A stretch of 39,047 nucleotides of DNA from assembly GCA_019633425.1 (NCBI GenBank), contig WSUB01000266.1:1-39047 (forward strand). Reading direction: 5' to 3'. A model generated the notes under the pieces. That model made no database searches, was not told the origin of the DNA, and worked only from the letters and a program-made list of their open reading frames with translations. This DNA is from Tulasnella sp. 424. Lineage: Eukaryota; Basidiomycota; Agaricomycetes; Cantharellales; Tulasnellaceae. Of this stretch, positions 21,627 to 33,700 are shown one piece after another (within the stretch, counting starts at the first letter, position 1; each line of letters opens with the position of its first letter). Made by a program: the position numbers and the translations under genes.

Positions 21627-22570
21627 GGAGGGTGATGATACTGAATGTCGCGAAAGCCAGCAAGAATGAAAATTCTTTGGGACATTTTGACATCGTCAAA
21701 AACAACGCTGCTGGGCCGATCCAGATGAAAACACGTACGAACAACGCTTTGATGAAAATAATGAACTAGTTGGACAAGACCTGTCGTACAGGGTCAGCCA
21801 CCAAAGGTCGGGGAAACAGAACCTAATGGGTACCTGGGCGATGCGGAACGTTGGGGGAGGCGAGGGACGGCCAAGAGACTATACGTAGACGACCGAGGCC
21901 TTGCGGCACAAGTGGTCAAAGAGAGCGAAAGGGTTAAATCGAAGTGGAAGGGTGTCTTTGATGCCTTGTGCTAGGCTGGTGTGGAGAGGACAGGAGCGTC
22001 GACGATGGCGGTGGCAGAGGAGTGAAGTGTAAGACTTCGGGGCGGTGATGCTCCTGACAGGCTTGCCTTATAAGCTCCACGGCATGAAAGGGGAGGGCGT
22101 TGCGATTCGAATTCTGCAGACCTAGGACAAGTGGCAGTGATCAGGTTAAATCCAGACAAAGAAATGAAGTGCCCACATGCATCCAACGCGTGCGCGAGTT
22201 CCTCCAAAGAACCATCAAAGGTTGAACTTGAATGTAATCGGGGCCTTACAAGCCACGATAACACTAAGTGGCAGGTGGCTCAATGCGCGGAAGGGGGGCC
22301 AAAGACTTGCTGAAGTGCGAGGAACGGGATGTGGCTGACTGTCTTCCAGAGATCAAACGGATGAAACAGCAGGACTTAAGGCCATTTCGGATTGGTACAC
22401 CGTCCAATGACGAATAGACTGGACGGGATATACGGTGCCACCCGCGGATTTGGCAGCGAATTGGCGGGGATATCGTACGGTCAGATATTAGGATGCAAGT
22501 TAAGTCATTGACAGCAAGTCTGTAGCAATAATTCGGTGTATTCGAGAGAGGGTGGGCACAGTTAGTCAGA
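21627..22570. other. No gene seen
   Basis: A 97-codon frame on the minus strand (22264-21971) has no recognisable feature and no clear splice partners. Nothing else was found. Confidence 0.4.
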
Positions 22571-23868
22571 TCAAACAGCTCTCCTTCGCTTCACCATCTC
22601 CCCCGCCTCGTTAGCGTCCTCGCTGCGCTTCCGCTTCAATTTTTCGGACCGCCTCGGGTCATCTCGACCACTCGGATGCCCACCGTCAACTGTCCCCCCA
22701 TAGGACGAGGTGCTGAACAAGTCATCTGTGGAACCTTCGTCGCCGTCGCTGAACCCGCTCTGAGATTCGTGTCGTTCTTCAACGTCATCATCCATGACTG
22801 CCAAGCTCAAAGATGCCGATCCGGTCGATCCTACTCCATCGACAGACCTTTTGAGGAATCCCGCCGCCCCCCTTCCACTATATCCAAATGCAATCGAAGG
22901 AAGAAAGTTCCAAGTCCTGCCCAAATTGCTCTAACGAAAGGTGCTACAAGGTCCCCTCCTTTCAAGGATGGCATGCCTGGCGTCCCTTCGTTTGGAGAAG
23001 ACACGCTTGAGGCGACGGAGGGGCTGCCGGGGAGAAAGGAGTTGGCCGCGTTTGGTGCATGGTCGGTGGTTTGGGTTGATGCGTCCCGGAAAGCGGGTTG
23101 CTTTTGAAGGATGGTGTCGCGCGGAATGAAGGTTGGGATAGGCGGCTCCGGATTGTTAGGAGTGAAGATACGAGGATAGCCCGACCGTTGTAAGCCCTCC
23201 AACAGGCTGATCGACCAAGGTTGATAGACAGGAAACTTGGAGATGCCGTCGGTCCCGTCCATCATGCTGTGGTAGTCACCAGTAAATGCGATGGCAGGAC
23301 ACGTGCCGTTATCCAAGTAACTCCGAAGTACGCGTCTCAGGCCACAGCCGAACTCAGGCGTTATATTGCACCTATCGGAATCAATGATCAGCAGGAACTT
23401 GAGAACTGACGGAATGGGATAGACTTGCATAACTCGCCAGGCCAGGCAATCGCCCTCTCGCCACGCCAAATCCACCACCATGATCCAGTGGTCCTCTTCC
23501 TCCGATTGTGCGTCCAATATCCGAACTACACGCCCTTCATACGTGAACTCGATGGTATCGAGATACGACGGAGACGTTGGGGTGCAAACTTCGGCGTGCC
23601 ACTCCGCTCCTGCATCAAGAAAGATGTCATATTCGGGCTCGCAAAGACGTGGTGGGAGAAGAGATCCGCGAAGGCAGGCGCTGTTCATTTCTTGACGGGG
23701 GAAGAAGTCGGAGCAGGGAATGGTGACCCTCATTCTGAGAGGGGCGGCTGTGGGACGATACTTGGAGTAGACAAGGGCGTCGTAATACTGTCGATGAGAG
23801 TAGAGATCCTTTCGAATGTCGTCATGGAAGTTTTGAAGAGAAACGGAGCCAGCGGCACGACCGGGCAT
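22571..23868 (-). CDS. Unrecognised protein with a globular N-terminal domain and basic tail
   Basis: From ATG at 23868 an open frame of about 345 codons encodes a compact, mixed alpha/beta-looking region (LRMRVTIPCSDFFPRQEM, DHWIMVVDLAWREGD, YLDNGTCPAIAFTGDY), then a Ser/Thr-rich linker (RDASTQTTDHAPN). A second frame over 22924-22571 overlaps its last part and ends in an acidic stretch and a basic, nuclear-localisation-like tail (KLKRKRSEDAN, VKRRRAV). A frameshift or an unseen intron near 22830-22930 would join them. No family was recognised. The Cys/Trp-containing conserved look of the N-terminus argues for a real gene. Confidence 0.5.
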
Positions 23869-25123
23869 TGTGAGCTTAAAGATTGGTGGATGTAAGCGTC
23901 ATGCCAGTCCATAAACCGACCTCCTTTCACCTTATAACCTGTGCAGACGAGGGAGGGCAACCAAATACAAGCTGACTGGTAGGGGTAGTAAGGACTTGAC
24001 CGTTTAGCAAGCAGTGTGTCAATAGAATCGGGCCAACTTACAACCGTTCTAGATGCCTTGAGAAGGATTTGCGGTAGTAGATTAAGAACGAATCGAGGAG
24101 ACGACTTCCTGGAACTCTGAGGCAGTGAAAAGAGAGAGGGAAAGCGGGAGTAGACTGGAAAGGGAGGTGTAGAAATGGGAAGGAGGTTGAGGCGACATGT
24201 GCTCGCGATCGGTTCATATAATCTGGGCTAGTGAAAGGAAGGTGCGTCAAAGGGACGCTACGCCGACAGCTTGTGCTGCGTCTATCACGAACGTACAGAG
24301 GAGCATGATGAAGCGTATCAGGTAGACAGCGCACCTTGTCGAAGTCTTGATGGTTGGACGAAGGACTGGCCTAAGCAGTCATCCATGCGGCCAGTCCAGA
24401 ACGAAACATCCTTTGGCCCCCGAGCGATTGCTGGGTCATCAGGAATCTTCAGGATCCACCGGAGTTCACGTACGTTGAAAGCGAGGCCTGGGTACACCGT
24501 ATTGCACGCTAGTCTGGAGAGAGTCTACTGCCAAAGTACTGGGAGGGCAGGGGAACAGCGACGGATGGATGGACCGAGTTCAGGTTGGGCAGTCGGGGCG
24601 ATCATGCACTTGAAGTACGACTTGACATATCCCGAGGCAAATACTGTTGAGAGAGGAGGACAGGTGGAATTGACCCGACGATGAGTGTAGGGACTGGATA
24701 TGGGGCAAGGCGAGCGAACGAGATGCATGCGTACCGCATGGCGGAAGCATTGCGTAATTCCCTGTCCTAGCCATGGCTCACCCCACCGGTACTCATTTTT
24801 TCGCTCGCCATTTCGGCTTCTAGGATGCCCCTCAGTTGGAAATAAGTCTGAGGCTCTGAGACCACCCCGAAATAAGTATAGTCCCTGTATTATAATTAGT
24901 CATGTGGTCTGAAAGCAAAAAACCGCTTGCTTGTTCACGTGGGCTGCCATGAAGTGGTTACACAGCCTCGAAATTTTGCAACTAACCCTTCTCTGGGCCG
25001 CCCAAGGCGTGGTCGCATTTGAATGAACCACGATCGAGCAGCCATCATGACGACCATCATCTTATAGTATAACGCGCTCGGAACTCACCAACAACCTAAC
25101 GCTCCAGCATCAAAGACAGAGTC
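23869..25123. other. No gene seen (about 1.25 kb)
   Basis: Overlapping short frames on both strands show no domain, and no consistent splice pattern was found. The segment next to 23868 may hold the promoter of the minus-strand gene, and the segment near 25080 that of the plus-strand gene. Confidence 0.35.
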
Positions 25124-26259
25124 ATGCCCATTTTGTTCTTTGTTCACGACATCTTCGTCGTAGCAACCATCTTGAGCTCGGGGCTGATCAACGTATATGT
25201 ATGTGGCGGAATTGTCATGTTGGGGGGTCTTACAGACTTGAATTCAAGCCCATCGTACCTTTTTAAACCCAAGAAACTGAGCCGGATGAGCCTTCTCCAG
25301 ATCCTTCCCGTCCCTACTCCCCAGAAAACCCAAACTCTCCGCACTATGCCTCCGAACCGCTCAAGCCAGGCCCTTCCCTTGAAGGCTGGACGCCTGTCGG
25401 GATACAATCCCCTTGTGCTCACCCCCCGTCGCCCTGCGTGAGCTGCAATCTCACTCTTTTATAACTGGCCCACCCCCTGCCCCCTCAATAATCCTGATGG
25501 ACTGTCTTCGAGTTCAACTCGCTCTGTCCACTTCGACTCTTCACCAAATGGACCTTGGGTCCTGGTCGACCCATCTCCACAAGCGCTTCTACTGCTACAT
25601 CCTCCAAATTCGTTTCCCAACCGCCCCGCGAGCCATCAGTGGCGTCTCTGCGTCGAAAATCCAGCGGGTATTCCATCTCAACATGACTGACACGTCGTCA
25701 AACCCCCAGTGAAGCTGACTTCACGGATGATGAAGACGAACCTCAAGACACACGGCCAGACCATTCAAATCGGAGTGTCTCGGGGCTCGATGCCCCATTA
25801 TCAGCTGATAGTATTTCAGAAGTAAGGGTTCCGGCTGAAGGACAAGCACGGGTCGGACCTGTTCAGCTCGACGGCCACAGAGTCGGAGGCGAAGCCCAAA
25901 TCCCTGCAATCCCCGATCTCCAGGGGTGAGTTCGTTTGCATCTACCCATCACACATTGTATCTTACTTGGACGCTTTAAAAGATTATCGTGGACCAGGCA
26001 AGACCTCAGCTTCAAGCTCGTCAACCTATACAGTGGTGCAGAGACTCGTGTCAAATTCGAAGCTACGCGATCCCAGGCCAGACAAGCAATCACCATCCCA
26101 CCTGTTCCCGCCTCTTCTGGGTCGCCTGGGGATGTCCATATCCATGTCCACGATACCGACATACAGTACTGGGTGGTATCGGCTTCAAAGAGCTGGATGA
26201 CGGCCCGCATCGGTTGTTCTCATCCGGTCTACGGGAAGGAGAGGGTTCTCAGTCACTGA
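25124..26259 (+). CDS. Unrecognised multi-exon protein, Pro-rich with an acidic middle
   Basis: ATG at 25124 starts a hydrophobic exon (FFVHDIFVVATILSSGLIN) ending at a GTATAT donor (25193), which could be a signal anchor. Later coding pieces are a Pro/Glu-rich stretch (EPDEPSPDPSRPYSPEN) ending at a GTGAGC donor near 25438, an Asp/Glu-rich exon starting near 25711 after a CCCCCAG acceptor (EADFTDDEDEPQD), and a beta-rich last exon after the acceptor near 25981 (LSFKLVNLYSGAETRVKFEA, GDVHIHVHDTDIQYWVV). The early exon joins are not settled. The last exon looks like a folded domain. The function is unknown. Confidence 0.45.
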
Positions 26260-26464
26260 CCGCCTCTCCATCAGAAGCTCCCGCAATGGGTATTGCCCGC
26301 CACCCTAACCTCTTACGGAAGTCGTGATCGTCGTAAGCAGCACATTGGAAAGTAGGAATTACTGTGTTACCTGGTTATCCGCGCCATTCCATGTTTCGTT
26401 TCAGAGTAGCTTTTTTTATGTGCTCACGCATTTGTACGACCTCCTGTGGAGGTACAGCTTTAAT

Positions 26465-26533
26465 GCATTCGATATTTCTACTAGCGTGCATTCGATATTT
26501 CTACTAGCGTGCATTCGATATTTCTACTAGCAT
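26465..26533. repeat. Three copies of a 23-bp minisatellite
   Basis: Units 26465-26487, 26488-26510 and 26511-26533 share GCATTCGATATTTCTACTAG; the third differs by one base at its end. It sits between the 3' ends of two convergent genes. Confidence 0.95.
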
Positions 26534-26553
26534 GAGATACAACCTGCTGAGTC

Positions 26554-27464
26554 CTACAGTGAGCCCTTGCGGGGTATGATGGGAGAGGGGTCCTTCTCCA
26601 CTCTCTTTTTCCTTTTCCCTGGAGTCCTGGATTTGGAGGGAGCCGGTGATTCTGAATTCTTCTCGACCCTGGATGGGTCCGATTCTTGGGAGCGTTCTGG
26701 ACCCTTGAGCGGCGGAGTGGCCGGGACGAGGGGGGTGGAATCTTGTACCACGGGCTTGGGAATGGCAAGTGCATGTATGTCATCGAAATCAAAGACCGGG
26801 ACTGTAGTGCTTTCCTCGTAGCCCATGCTGACGAATGTGCCAGTGATGGTCGCTATCGACCCGGGTAGCTCTTTGAGAGTTTTCACCAAGTCTTCATGCT
26901 TATCAGTACAAAGAAATCTTGCCATAAAAATGAGTAAACATACTCTCCACCATAAATTCCGATCTTTACTCACATGGCGGACTTTGTCTTCGAGTCATCA
27001 GAGCCGGCAAGCTGGAGATCAACCCGGCTAAGGCTCATTCCTTGACGGCCAGTCTCAGTCTTTGTCCAGCTCCCAGATACTACTCCCATGACTACCGCCT
27101 TTAACTTTCCGACATCAGGGACCTGGTTTGCTTCTGCTTGGAGGACCGTCAATCCCTTATCGTCGGTATGGAGAGTGACGTCTCGCCTTGCCCGCCACCA
27201 GAAAGCTAGTTGCCCTTTGACGTGAGCTAAAGCCCCCTCAGGTAGCGAAGACAGCGGAGACTTTGACGTGCTGGTTGTGTGCACGTATACCCGAATCGTG
27301 GTGTCGTTGCCTTGCTCTCGGGCGGGGAAATTGGCGTCAATGGATGCGTCGTAGGCGATGTACTTCTCCTGAACAGTGGGGTTCCTGAGATGTATGTTAC
27401 CCATAACACAGGCATGTGGGTCAGAAGATGTGATGGATGAGATGGATCCGTATACAAGAGCCAT
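26554..27464 (-). CDS. Two-exon protein of a paralogous pair, possibly two OB-fold-like modules
   Basis: Exons 27464-26974 and 26917-26554 join at a phase 2 intron (GTGAGT...GGCAAG), giving 284 aa. The first exon is beta-rich (ALAHVKGQLAFWWRARRDVTL, VDLQLAGSDDSKTKSA). The second begins with an element that reads like an OB-fold strand pair (SIATITGTFVSMG, VPVFDFDDIHALAI), then a disordered Pro/Ser region and a basic patch (GKRKKRVEK) ending in TAG. The gene at 36774-37986 matches along both exons and has its intron at the same place and phase. OB-like folding is inferred from strand pattern only; nucleic-acid binding would follow but is not shown. The start at 27464 (MALVYG) was chosen because it aligns with the paralog's MSLTLS. 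Confidence 0.65.
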
Positions 27465-28231
27465 GGTTGGAGGAGGGTTGGCGCGAAGGGTTTGGGAAAG
27501 TTGGTACGATGCTCGTTGCAATTGCGATGTGCCTGTCCGTGTTTGGTCTACCTTGCAATCGACGCCAAAACTGCACCTGCAGTCCTATCTACCTACCTAC
27601 GCGCCCGTTTCTCCATTTTGCTCGCTATGACCTGTCGTTTTAGAACGCAGTGCCCAAGGCGAGATGTCCACCGAGATTGCAATGCGACTCCCCTCAACCA
27701 ACAATCGTTTGTTCCGCCATGAACCAACTCCATCCCTCCACACTCCCCATCTCTGCAAAGGCATGCAGCTCTGAACCAACCTTTCCGGGGTCACCCATGA
27801 CCCTTGGCCTAGTTGAGTTTGTTTTGTTCAGTTGTGGGAAGCATCCGAACCATCCAAATTTACACTCCTTCTCATCCGCAACGTTCCGGACGAGGGGTTC
27901 GATGTTGGAGGCTGTGGCAAAGTCTACCCAACGTACGTTCTAAACATCAGCAACAACCTGCTAGCCCGATAGGCGTACTGGCCTCGGTTACCTGTATGTC
28001 GAGTGGTGCCTTCGATTTGCGCGCATTTATGTGCCTTTTAGAACACTCTCGGGCGATCCATCTCAAGGGCCCACATATCAATATCTGTTACGGGGGTTTG
28101 ACCAAACTCTAAACGGTATTGCAATCGGGGAGGAGCCTACAGCCCACAAGACATGATACAATTCGCAGTAGATCTCAAGCGAGGCACAGAAGCATCACAT
28201 CTCGAACATCAATATTACTGTACGATTACCG
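27465..28231. other. No gene seen
   Basis: Short overlapping frames only. The segment beside 27465 likely contains the promoter of the minus-strand gene. Confidence 0.35.
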
Positions 28232-28782
28232 CTAAGTCAACCTCTCATTCACAACATCGATGATATCCCCGAGGGAGATCAAGAGTGACTGCGCAAGCTT
28301 CCAGTCTCTGATAGCCTTGTCCAGCTCATCCTTTGCTCTGACTTCTGCCATGACGGCAGTGCCAAGTGCATCGTGTGCCTGCCTGACCCGACCTCGCGCA
28401 GCTAACCATGCTTCTCTTGTCGCAATGTCGGGGTGTGCTCTGTAAGAAGCCTTCTTTTCTGTAAGTGCTGCCTCGGCCAGACGCAACTCCTGAAGCGCCA
28501 CACCGGCCGCTGCAGTTGCTGAAACCGTCATTGATGTTTTGCCGCGAAACTCCTCGGTTGCCGATGCCATTTTCTGCAAAGCTAGAGCGAGGTATTGGAG
28601 GATCACGGTTTGAGGCGTTATCACATGGTCGGCTGGTTCAAATGCCGGCGTCGGGATATCTTCGGTCTGTGAAGCCAAGAACGGTCATGTGATGTGAGTC
28701 TCTTCGATTTCCATTCTGTCCGTAGCAGAGCGCCCACTCAGTCCACTTTACTCGTACTCACTTGATCACGCTCGGACGACAT
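28232..28782 (-). CDS. Small all-helical protein
   Basis: Exon 28782-28762 encodes MSSERDQ, then a 95-nt intron (GTGAGT...CTTCACAG) leads to exon 28666-28232, giving 151 aa ending in TAG. After an N-terminal Pro-containing stretch the protein is almost entirely helical, with heptad-like Leu/Ala spacing (QTVILQYLALALQKMA, LQELRLAEAALTEKKA, AEVRAKDELDKAI). This suggests a helical bundle or coiled coil, perhaps self-associating. No family was recognised. The short first exon is supported by a good donor and a conserved phase, but the ATG is inferred. Confidence 0.55.
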
Positions 28783-29531
28783 TTTATCACGTTCTAAGAG
28801 TTTCTAGCCTCTCTCCTTCGATATAACTGATTGAGGTTGGTATCTGGACCGGCTGGATTCAGAAAGGTGCGGTTCTCGTTCCGTGTAGTTCCCGCCCCGG
28901 GTTTTAAGAACCGCGACACCATCCTACTTCATTCAGACTATTAGATACCATCGACGACGTGCCACCTTCAAGCTGTCAGCCTCCATTAAATACTTTGTTC
29001 TGGGCTCGCCTTACCTGCTGGATCCGCTGCTGCTAGGCTGGCCTGACCATCGCGATGAACATCCTTCCGAAAAGCGGGGTACATATTGTACCCCGCAAAT
29101 TACTGAAGCAAAAGCTCTTGATGTAAGCTCTTTACCTGCTCTTTCATTAATTGGACTCGCAATGATGGGCTGCCTGCTGTAGGACGGGGCCGATCGCAAG
29201 CTCTTTGTTGAGTCCCTCTATCGCGTATGGCAACGGTCTTTATTCCCAGGCGCAAAGACCACCGCCATCGTCCGTCCCGAGTACAAAAGCTACGAGGCTC
29301 TGATCAGGCTAAGCTAGTGCATCTTAATCAAGAGTTCGCGTTCGCCGGAGGTATGTGAACGGGCAGGTCCCGGGCTTCCCCCCTGCCGCGATAAATCCTT
29401 ACTATTATTTCGGTGGCTAGTCCTTACAGACAAAGAAGGCCCCTCGATTTTAAAGCCTAGATAACAAGATTTTATTAGTGGGTACACAGCTGTCCTTGGC
29501 GTCAAGGTCCTTGCGCTGATCTGTTTTCAGG
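28783..29531. other. Intergenic, with a near-perfect 23-bp palindrome
   Basis: At 29074-29096 the arms GCGGGGTACA and TGTACCCCGC flank a TAT centre. It lies about 290 bp from the start of the minus-strand gene (28782) and about 435 bp from the plus-strand start (29532), so these genes are divergent and may share this region. It could be a dimeric regulator site. No gene was seen. Confidence 0.5.
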
Positions 29532-30765
29532 ATGGAGTTTGCTGAAGATCAACCGGTAACTGGCATCATGGATGTGGAAACACGGAGCGGAAAAGTAAGT
29601 CATGATTCTTCATATGATCGTAGATCAGGATATATTCTGAGTTAGCTACCATTAGGTGGGTTCTAGCGCTCTTAATCAGCGGCTGGCTTCCCTGCACCGT
29701 GAAATCGAGGCCAGCGCGGCAGCGTTTGTGACGTCTCAGGGTACCACAGCTACGAAAATGCTCCAGCAAACCCGAGGCCCCAATATTGCTCCCCAAAGCG
29801 ATCACGATCAAGGCCGGCCTCTGCTTCCAAGAAGCCAGAGGCAGGAGGGGTTAAAACTTGTGCTTCAAAGTCATAGGAACCCCCACGAAAACATGATCTC
29901 AGTGAGTAAAGTTGTAATCTGTACTTGATAGGAAACTCAATAGGATGCTCTTGTGAAGCGGCTTGTACGTCTAGCTGGGGCTCACCTAGTCTTCAAGGGT
30001 GGCTCAATCGTACCCCCGGGTCCACCCGCCAACGTCACAATGCCAACTCAAAATAACTTCTTCGTAGAGTGGGATGAAGAACTTGGGAGTCTTTTTAATC
30101 TGACGGCCCGGGAGATCTACGTCGCGTACGTGTTTGAGGCTTACAGCACTCTCGTCAAACCCGAAGACCAGCAAGATGTTCAGAGCGCCGTTCTGGAATA
30201 TCTTCGGTGGCTTCGCACTCGCTATAGAGCACAGTTTAACGGCGAGGAACTGAAGGCAAGGGCCTCTAGACAAGCATTGGTCTCTCGGCGTCGTGAGGTA
30301 AGTTCTTTTTGGGGAATGAGAGAACGGCTCAGGGAGACTGACAATTGGTATCGTCACTGGCAGAGGTGGAAAAATTGCATCGACGTTATCTTAGACCCAA
30401 GGTTCCCCGAGCTTCGTGGTCATCTTCGACTCTACCAAACCCTCGGGATTGAAGGAATCGAGGAGGAGCAACTTGTCCCTGGGCCAAGTTTCGGTCTGCC
30501 TCATTTCGTGGCATTCCGCAGTTATTTCCTCTCTCCGGAGGTATCCTCCCTGACGTCTCATCTCCTGGATCTCCACAACCAGTTCGTCAAACCAGCAAAC
30601 TATGTTCGCACTGTAAGCCCAATCACTCGGGTTGTGCACCATATCATTCCTCGATTGCATTACAACGTTTATGATGGCAATTGGCTGCGGGGGCTTTCTC
30701 CGGCAATAAGAGAAGCTCTAGCCCCGCAGCACATCTCTTACAACTTTGTACACTACACAACGTAG
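29532..30765 (+). CDS. Basidiomycete hypothetical-family protein, four exons
   Basis: Exons 29532-29594, 29656-29901, 29944-30297 and 30364-30765 all join in phase 0 for 354 aa, ending in TAG. The third intron (66 nt, GTAAGT, branch CTGAC, CTGGCAG) keeps the frame open, so it could be missed. The pattern PPGPPANV-MPTQNNFFVEW, then RRRERWKNCIDVI, then YDGNWLRGLSP and YNFVHYT at the end matches a family I know from many agaricomycete genomes, commonly near transposons. No biochemical role is established. It lies tail to tail with the transposase on the other strand, 20 bp from that gene's last proposed stop, and could be cargo of the same element. Confidence 0.65.
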
Positions 30766-30784
30766 CTACAGAATGATTATCTAC

Positions 30785-33700
30785 CTATCGCCGCGTTCGT
30801 TTCCGAGGCGTTTCAATACCGTCTTCTAGAGCGCTTTGAGTGTTGTCGATGCTGCCCGCTCTCTCCTCGGTTCTGACACGTTTCCCGGCTGCTCGCTGAT
30901 TCTGAATTGGTCTGCTCCGGAACGAGGGTGATACAAATGGAGATAGACTTGGAATCGAAGTCCACGCTTTTATTCTCTCTGTGAGGGGGGTGTTCAAGCG
31001 AGAGGCCACAACATTCTGTCCGAACCGTACAGAGAGCCATAGGTTAATAGACGCTCGCTTCAAACCCCGTATCCAAACAAAATGCGAAACTCACGTTATC
31101 GACGTGAACCAGGACAATAGCTGGTTTGGAGAACAGGTCGATCGTGCATCGAACGACATGGCCTATAAGATGTTTTGCTTCGATGACGTGCACCTCAGGA
31201 AGAAATTCGTCATACGCTGCTTCGCAAAGAGCATAACCACGGGATCCAACAAGTGGATGGTTACGATATGGATCCCTCTGTGCGTCGGTATCGATCAGAG
31301 GTGCATAAGGCCGAATGATGAGGAAGATTCTGCGACACGAACAACCCGAAGAAGTGTCATCTGGCTCTGCCAGAATGAAGGCGAGCTGTCCAAAACGCGT
31401 CAAGCCCTCCCGATAAACATACGATATTTGGCTATCTCGAGCGGATTTGGAAGAGATTGTGAAAGAGACCCCACCACGAGTCGCATGATCGCACATGAAA
31501 GCCGAGTTAGGTACAGGAATTCCTGGAGAACCGCTCTCGAGTGTCGTCTTGAGAGCGGGGCTGAGAGGTTGAGGCCCGGCAGTCGGATTAAGTGGAAAGG
31601 CGATCCATTCGGTCGACGGTTCCCCTTCGCAGGAGGAGTTTCGGGCCATCCCTCCGAGTTTTGACTTTTCTAGATATGTATTCACATGTCCAGCAAACTC
31701 ATCCAAGCCATCAGGCAAGTTTCCATTCAGGAACACAGCTCGGAGCCTGGAAGCTGCTGCAAACTGACGGAATATGGAGATTTCCAAGTCCCCTGAAGGT
31801 TGGCGTCAGATAGCGGTATGCCCCCAAAAAGTCGCACTTACCGAACACTGAGTTCGTGGTTATTTTTTGAGCCATTCCATTATACATCTCGTACGGGCCT
31901 GTGCCCCAGCTGTTCCATGATCCTAGGAGCTTCATGAAGTCCGGGACGTGCAAACTGAGATGATGATAGGGGATGATAGAATGCGTTGGATAAAGAACCT
32001 TGAATCCTTCGAGGTGCGCCCTCATGTGAAACTCATACATTTCGATAACTTTGTCAGTCAGTTGGCCTTGCATGGCGAGCATAACCGCACAAGCGAGATG
32101 CAGATAATTGTCCAGCACACCCTTCTTGCCGTCCTCTCCCCTGGAGTCGTATTCCTGGCCCCATAGCCGAACTAGGGTCGTTAAAAAGCTGACAAGAAAG
32201 ATGGAACGCCATTCCTTGGAGCTGAGTTTCCCTTGTTTTGGATCACCGAGGTTTTTGGGAGGGGCCTTTAGCCAGGATGGGAGAATGGACCGTTGGATGT
32301 CAGCTCGAATCTCGGACAGGAGCATTCGTCCCATTACAGGAATAAATGGACTGTCTTTGCTGGGGTGCTCCGCTGCGTCTTGCGATGGCGTAGCTGAAGG
32401 GACTCAGGAAACCGGGCGAACGATCGGAGAATCATGTGATGAGGTGGAGGAACTCGCAGAAGGAAGCCCAGACAACAGTGGCGACGGAAAAGGCCCCATC
32501 TATCAGAAGAGAGTAAGGCGCTGAGAGATTTGAGGTCCTATTTCTGGCTCACCAATAGCTCTAGCATTTTGTCCTTCGATCCGGTGTAATCCAAGCCTCG
32601 ACCTTTACATAGAGATCGCAAGGCCGCAGCCTTTACTTCTCGCTTAATCTTCTGAACAGGCTCACGGTCATGGAATATGCGCCTCTCAGCAGCAAATATT
32701 ACAGCCGCATCCTTCTCCAAGAAGCCGCTGACCTCCAGTTCATCATCCACGGGAGGGGTGAAGGGTATGCCCCTGTCAGCGGGACGGATTTTTCCTTCTG
32801 AATCGAGCCATCCTTTAGCAATTCGCTTAAGAAACCAAATATATTAGCTGTGTTTGGAAGAACAAGAAGAGCTAGATCATTCTCACCCACTCATGTAAAT
32901 CCTTTAGTAAAGCCTTCTTCCTTCATCCACCCGTTCGAATCCCTCGCCTTAAACACAACTCCATCACCGCTTTCAGACTGACCGATTTAAGCAAGTCCGT
33001 CTTTCCCATAGTCCTCATAGCATGTTCCGCCTTTGCCATGGTCATAATGTCCGGTGGGTGGTAGAATGGATCGTTACTCCCGTCTCCGGCTTCGACCGCG
33101 ATGTTCATGTGCCATGCACCTCGGGCGTGCTTTGACAGAACGGCAAGAAACAGATGTAGCAGATCTACTACTACTGCCTTGAATGGGTTGAAGTACGGAA
33201 GGCGGTTTAGCTCTGAATACCGGGTTCCAGTTTGGTCGGCTATTCCGATCCAATCCGCTGAACTTGCCGCCAGCCACTCTTGCGCCGCCGCCCGGTGGGT
33301 CTCCAATGATCGGCCCCGGGGCCATTTGGCCGGGTCTAGCTCGTCCATTCTGTCTCTCGGTAGGGTGCAATAGGAACAGAATAGCCAATGGCCTGGGAAC
33401 GTGAAGCCAGCGGTCTGTCGTGCACCAAGAAGATCCGCCGCCAGAATGACCAGGATAACACGGTAGTGACTTCCCATAGGGTGTCGTTGAGTTCTCGTTA
33501 TCCAACATCCTGGGTTCCAGAGACGAAGGAAGGAGTCAACGATGGGACGGAGGAAATGGTTTAGTTGGTCCAGAGAAGGCTCTTGAGGCCCGGGTATGAT
33601 GGCCACTAGACAAACGTTCTCCAGTCGAAAACGAAGGTGGGGAGGTAGATTAAGGCATACAGCATATACTGCACCTATAGACCACTTCTTCTTCGCCTCC

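Noticed and set aside
24271..24684. 137-codon plus-strand frame
   Set aside because: No domain, no convincing splice context and no similarity to other genes in the window.
31044..31664. 227-codon plus-strand frame
   Set aside because: It is the complement of the transposase C-terminal exon, which has recognisable motifs.
3588..32925. Reading TGA as an amino acid (genetic code change or regulated recoding)
   Set aside because: Other genes here appear to end properly in TGA, and CpG decay explains the pattern more simply; kept only as something proteomics could test.
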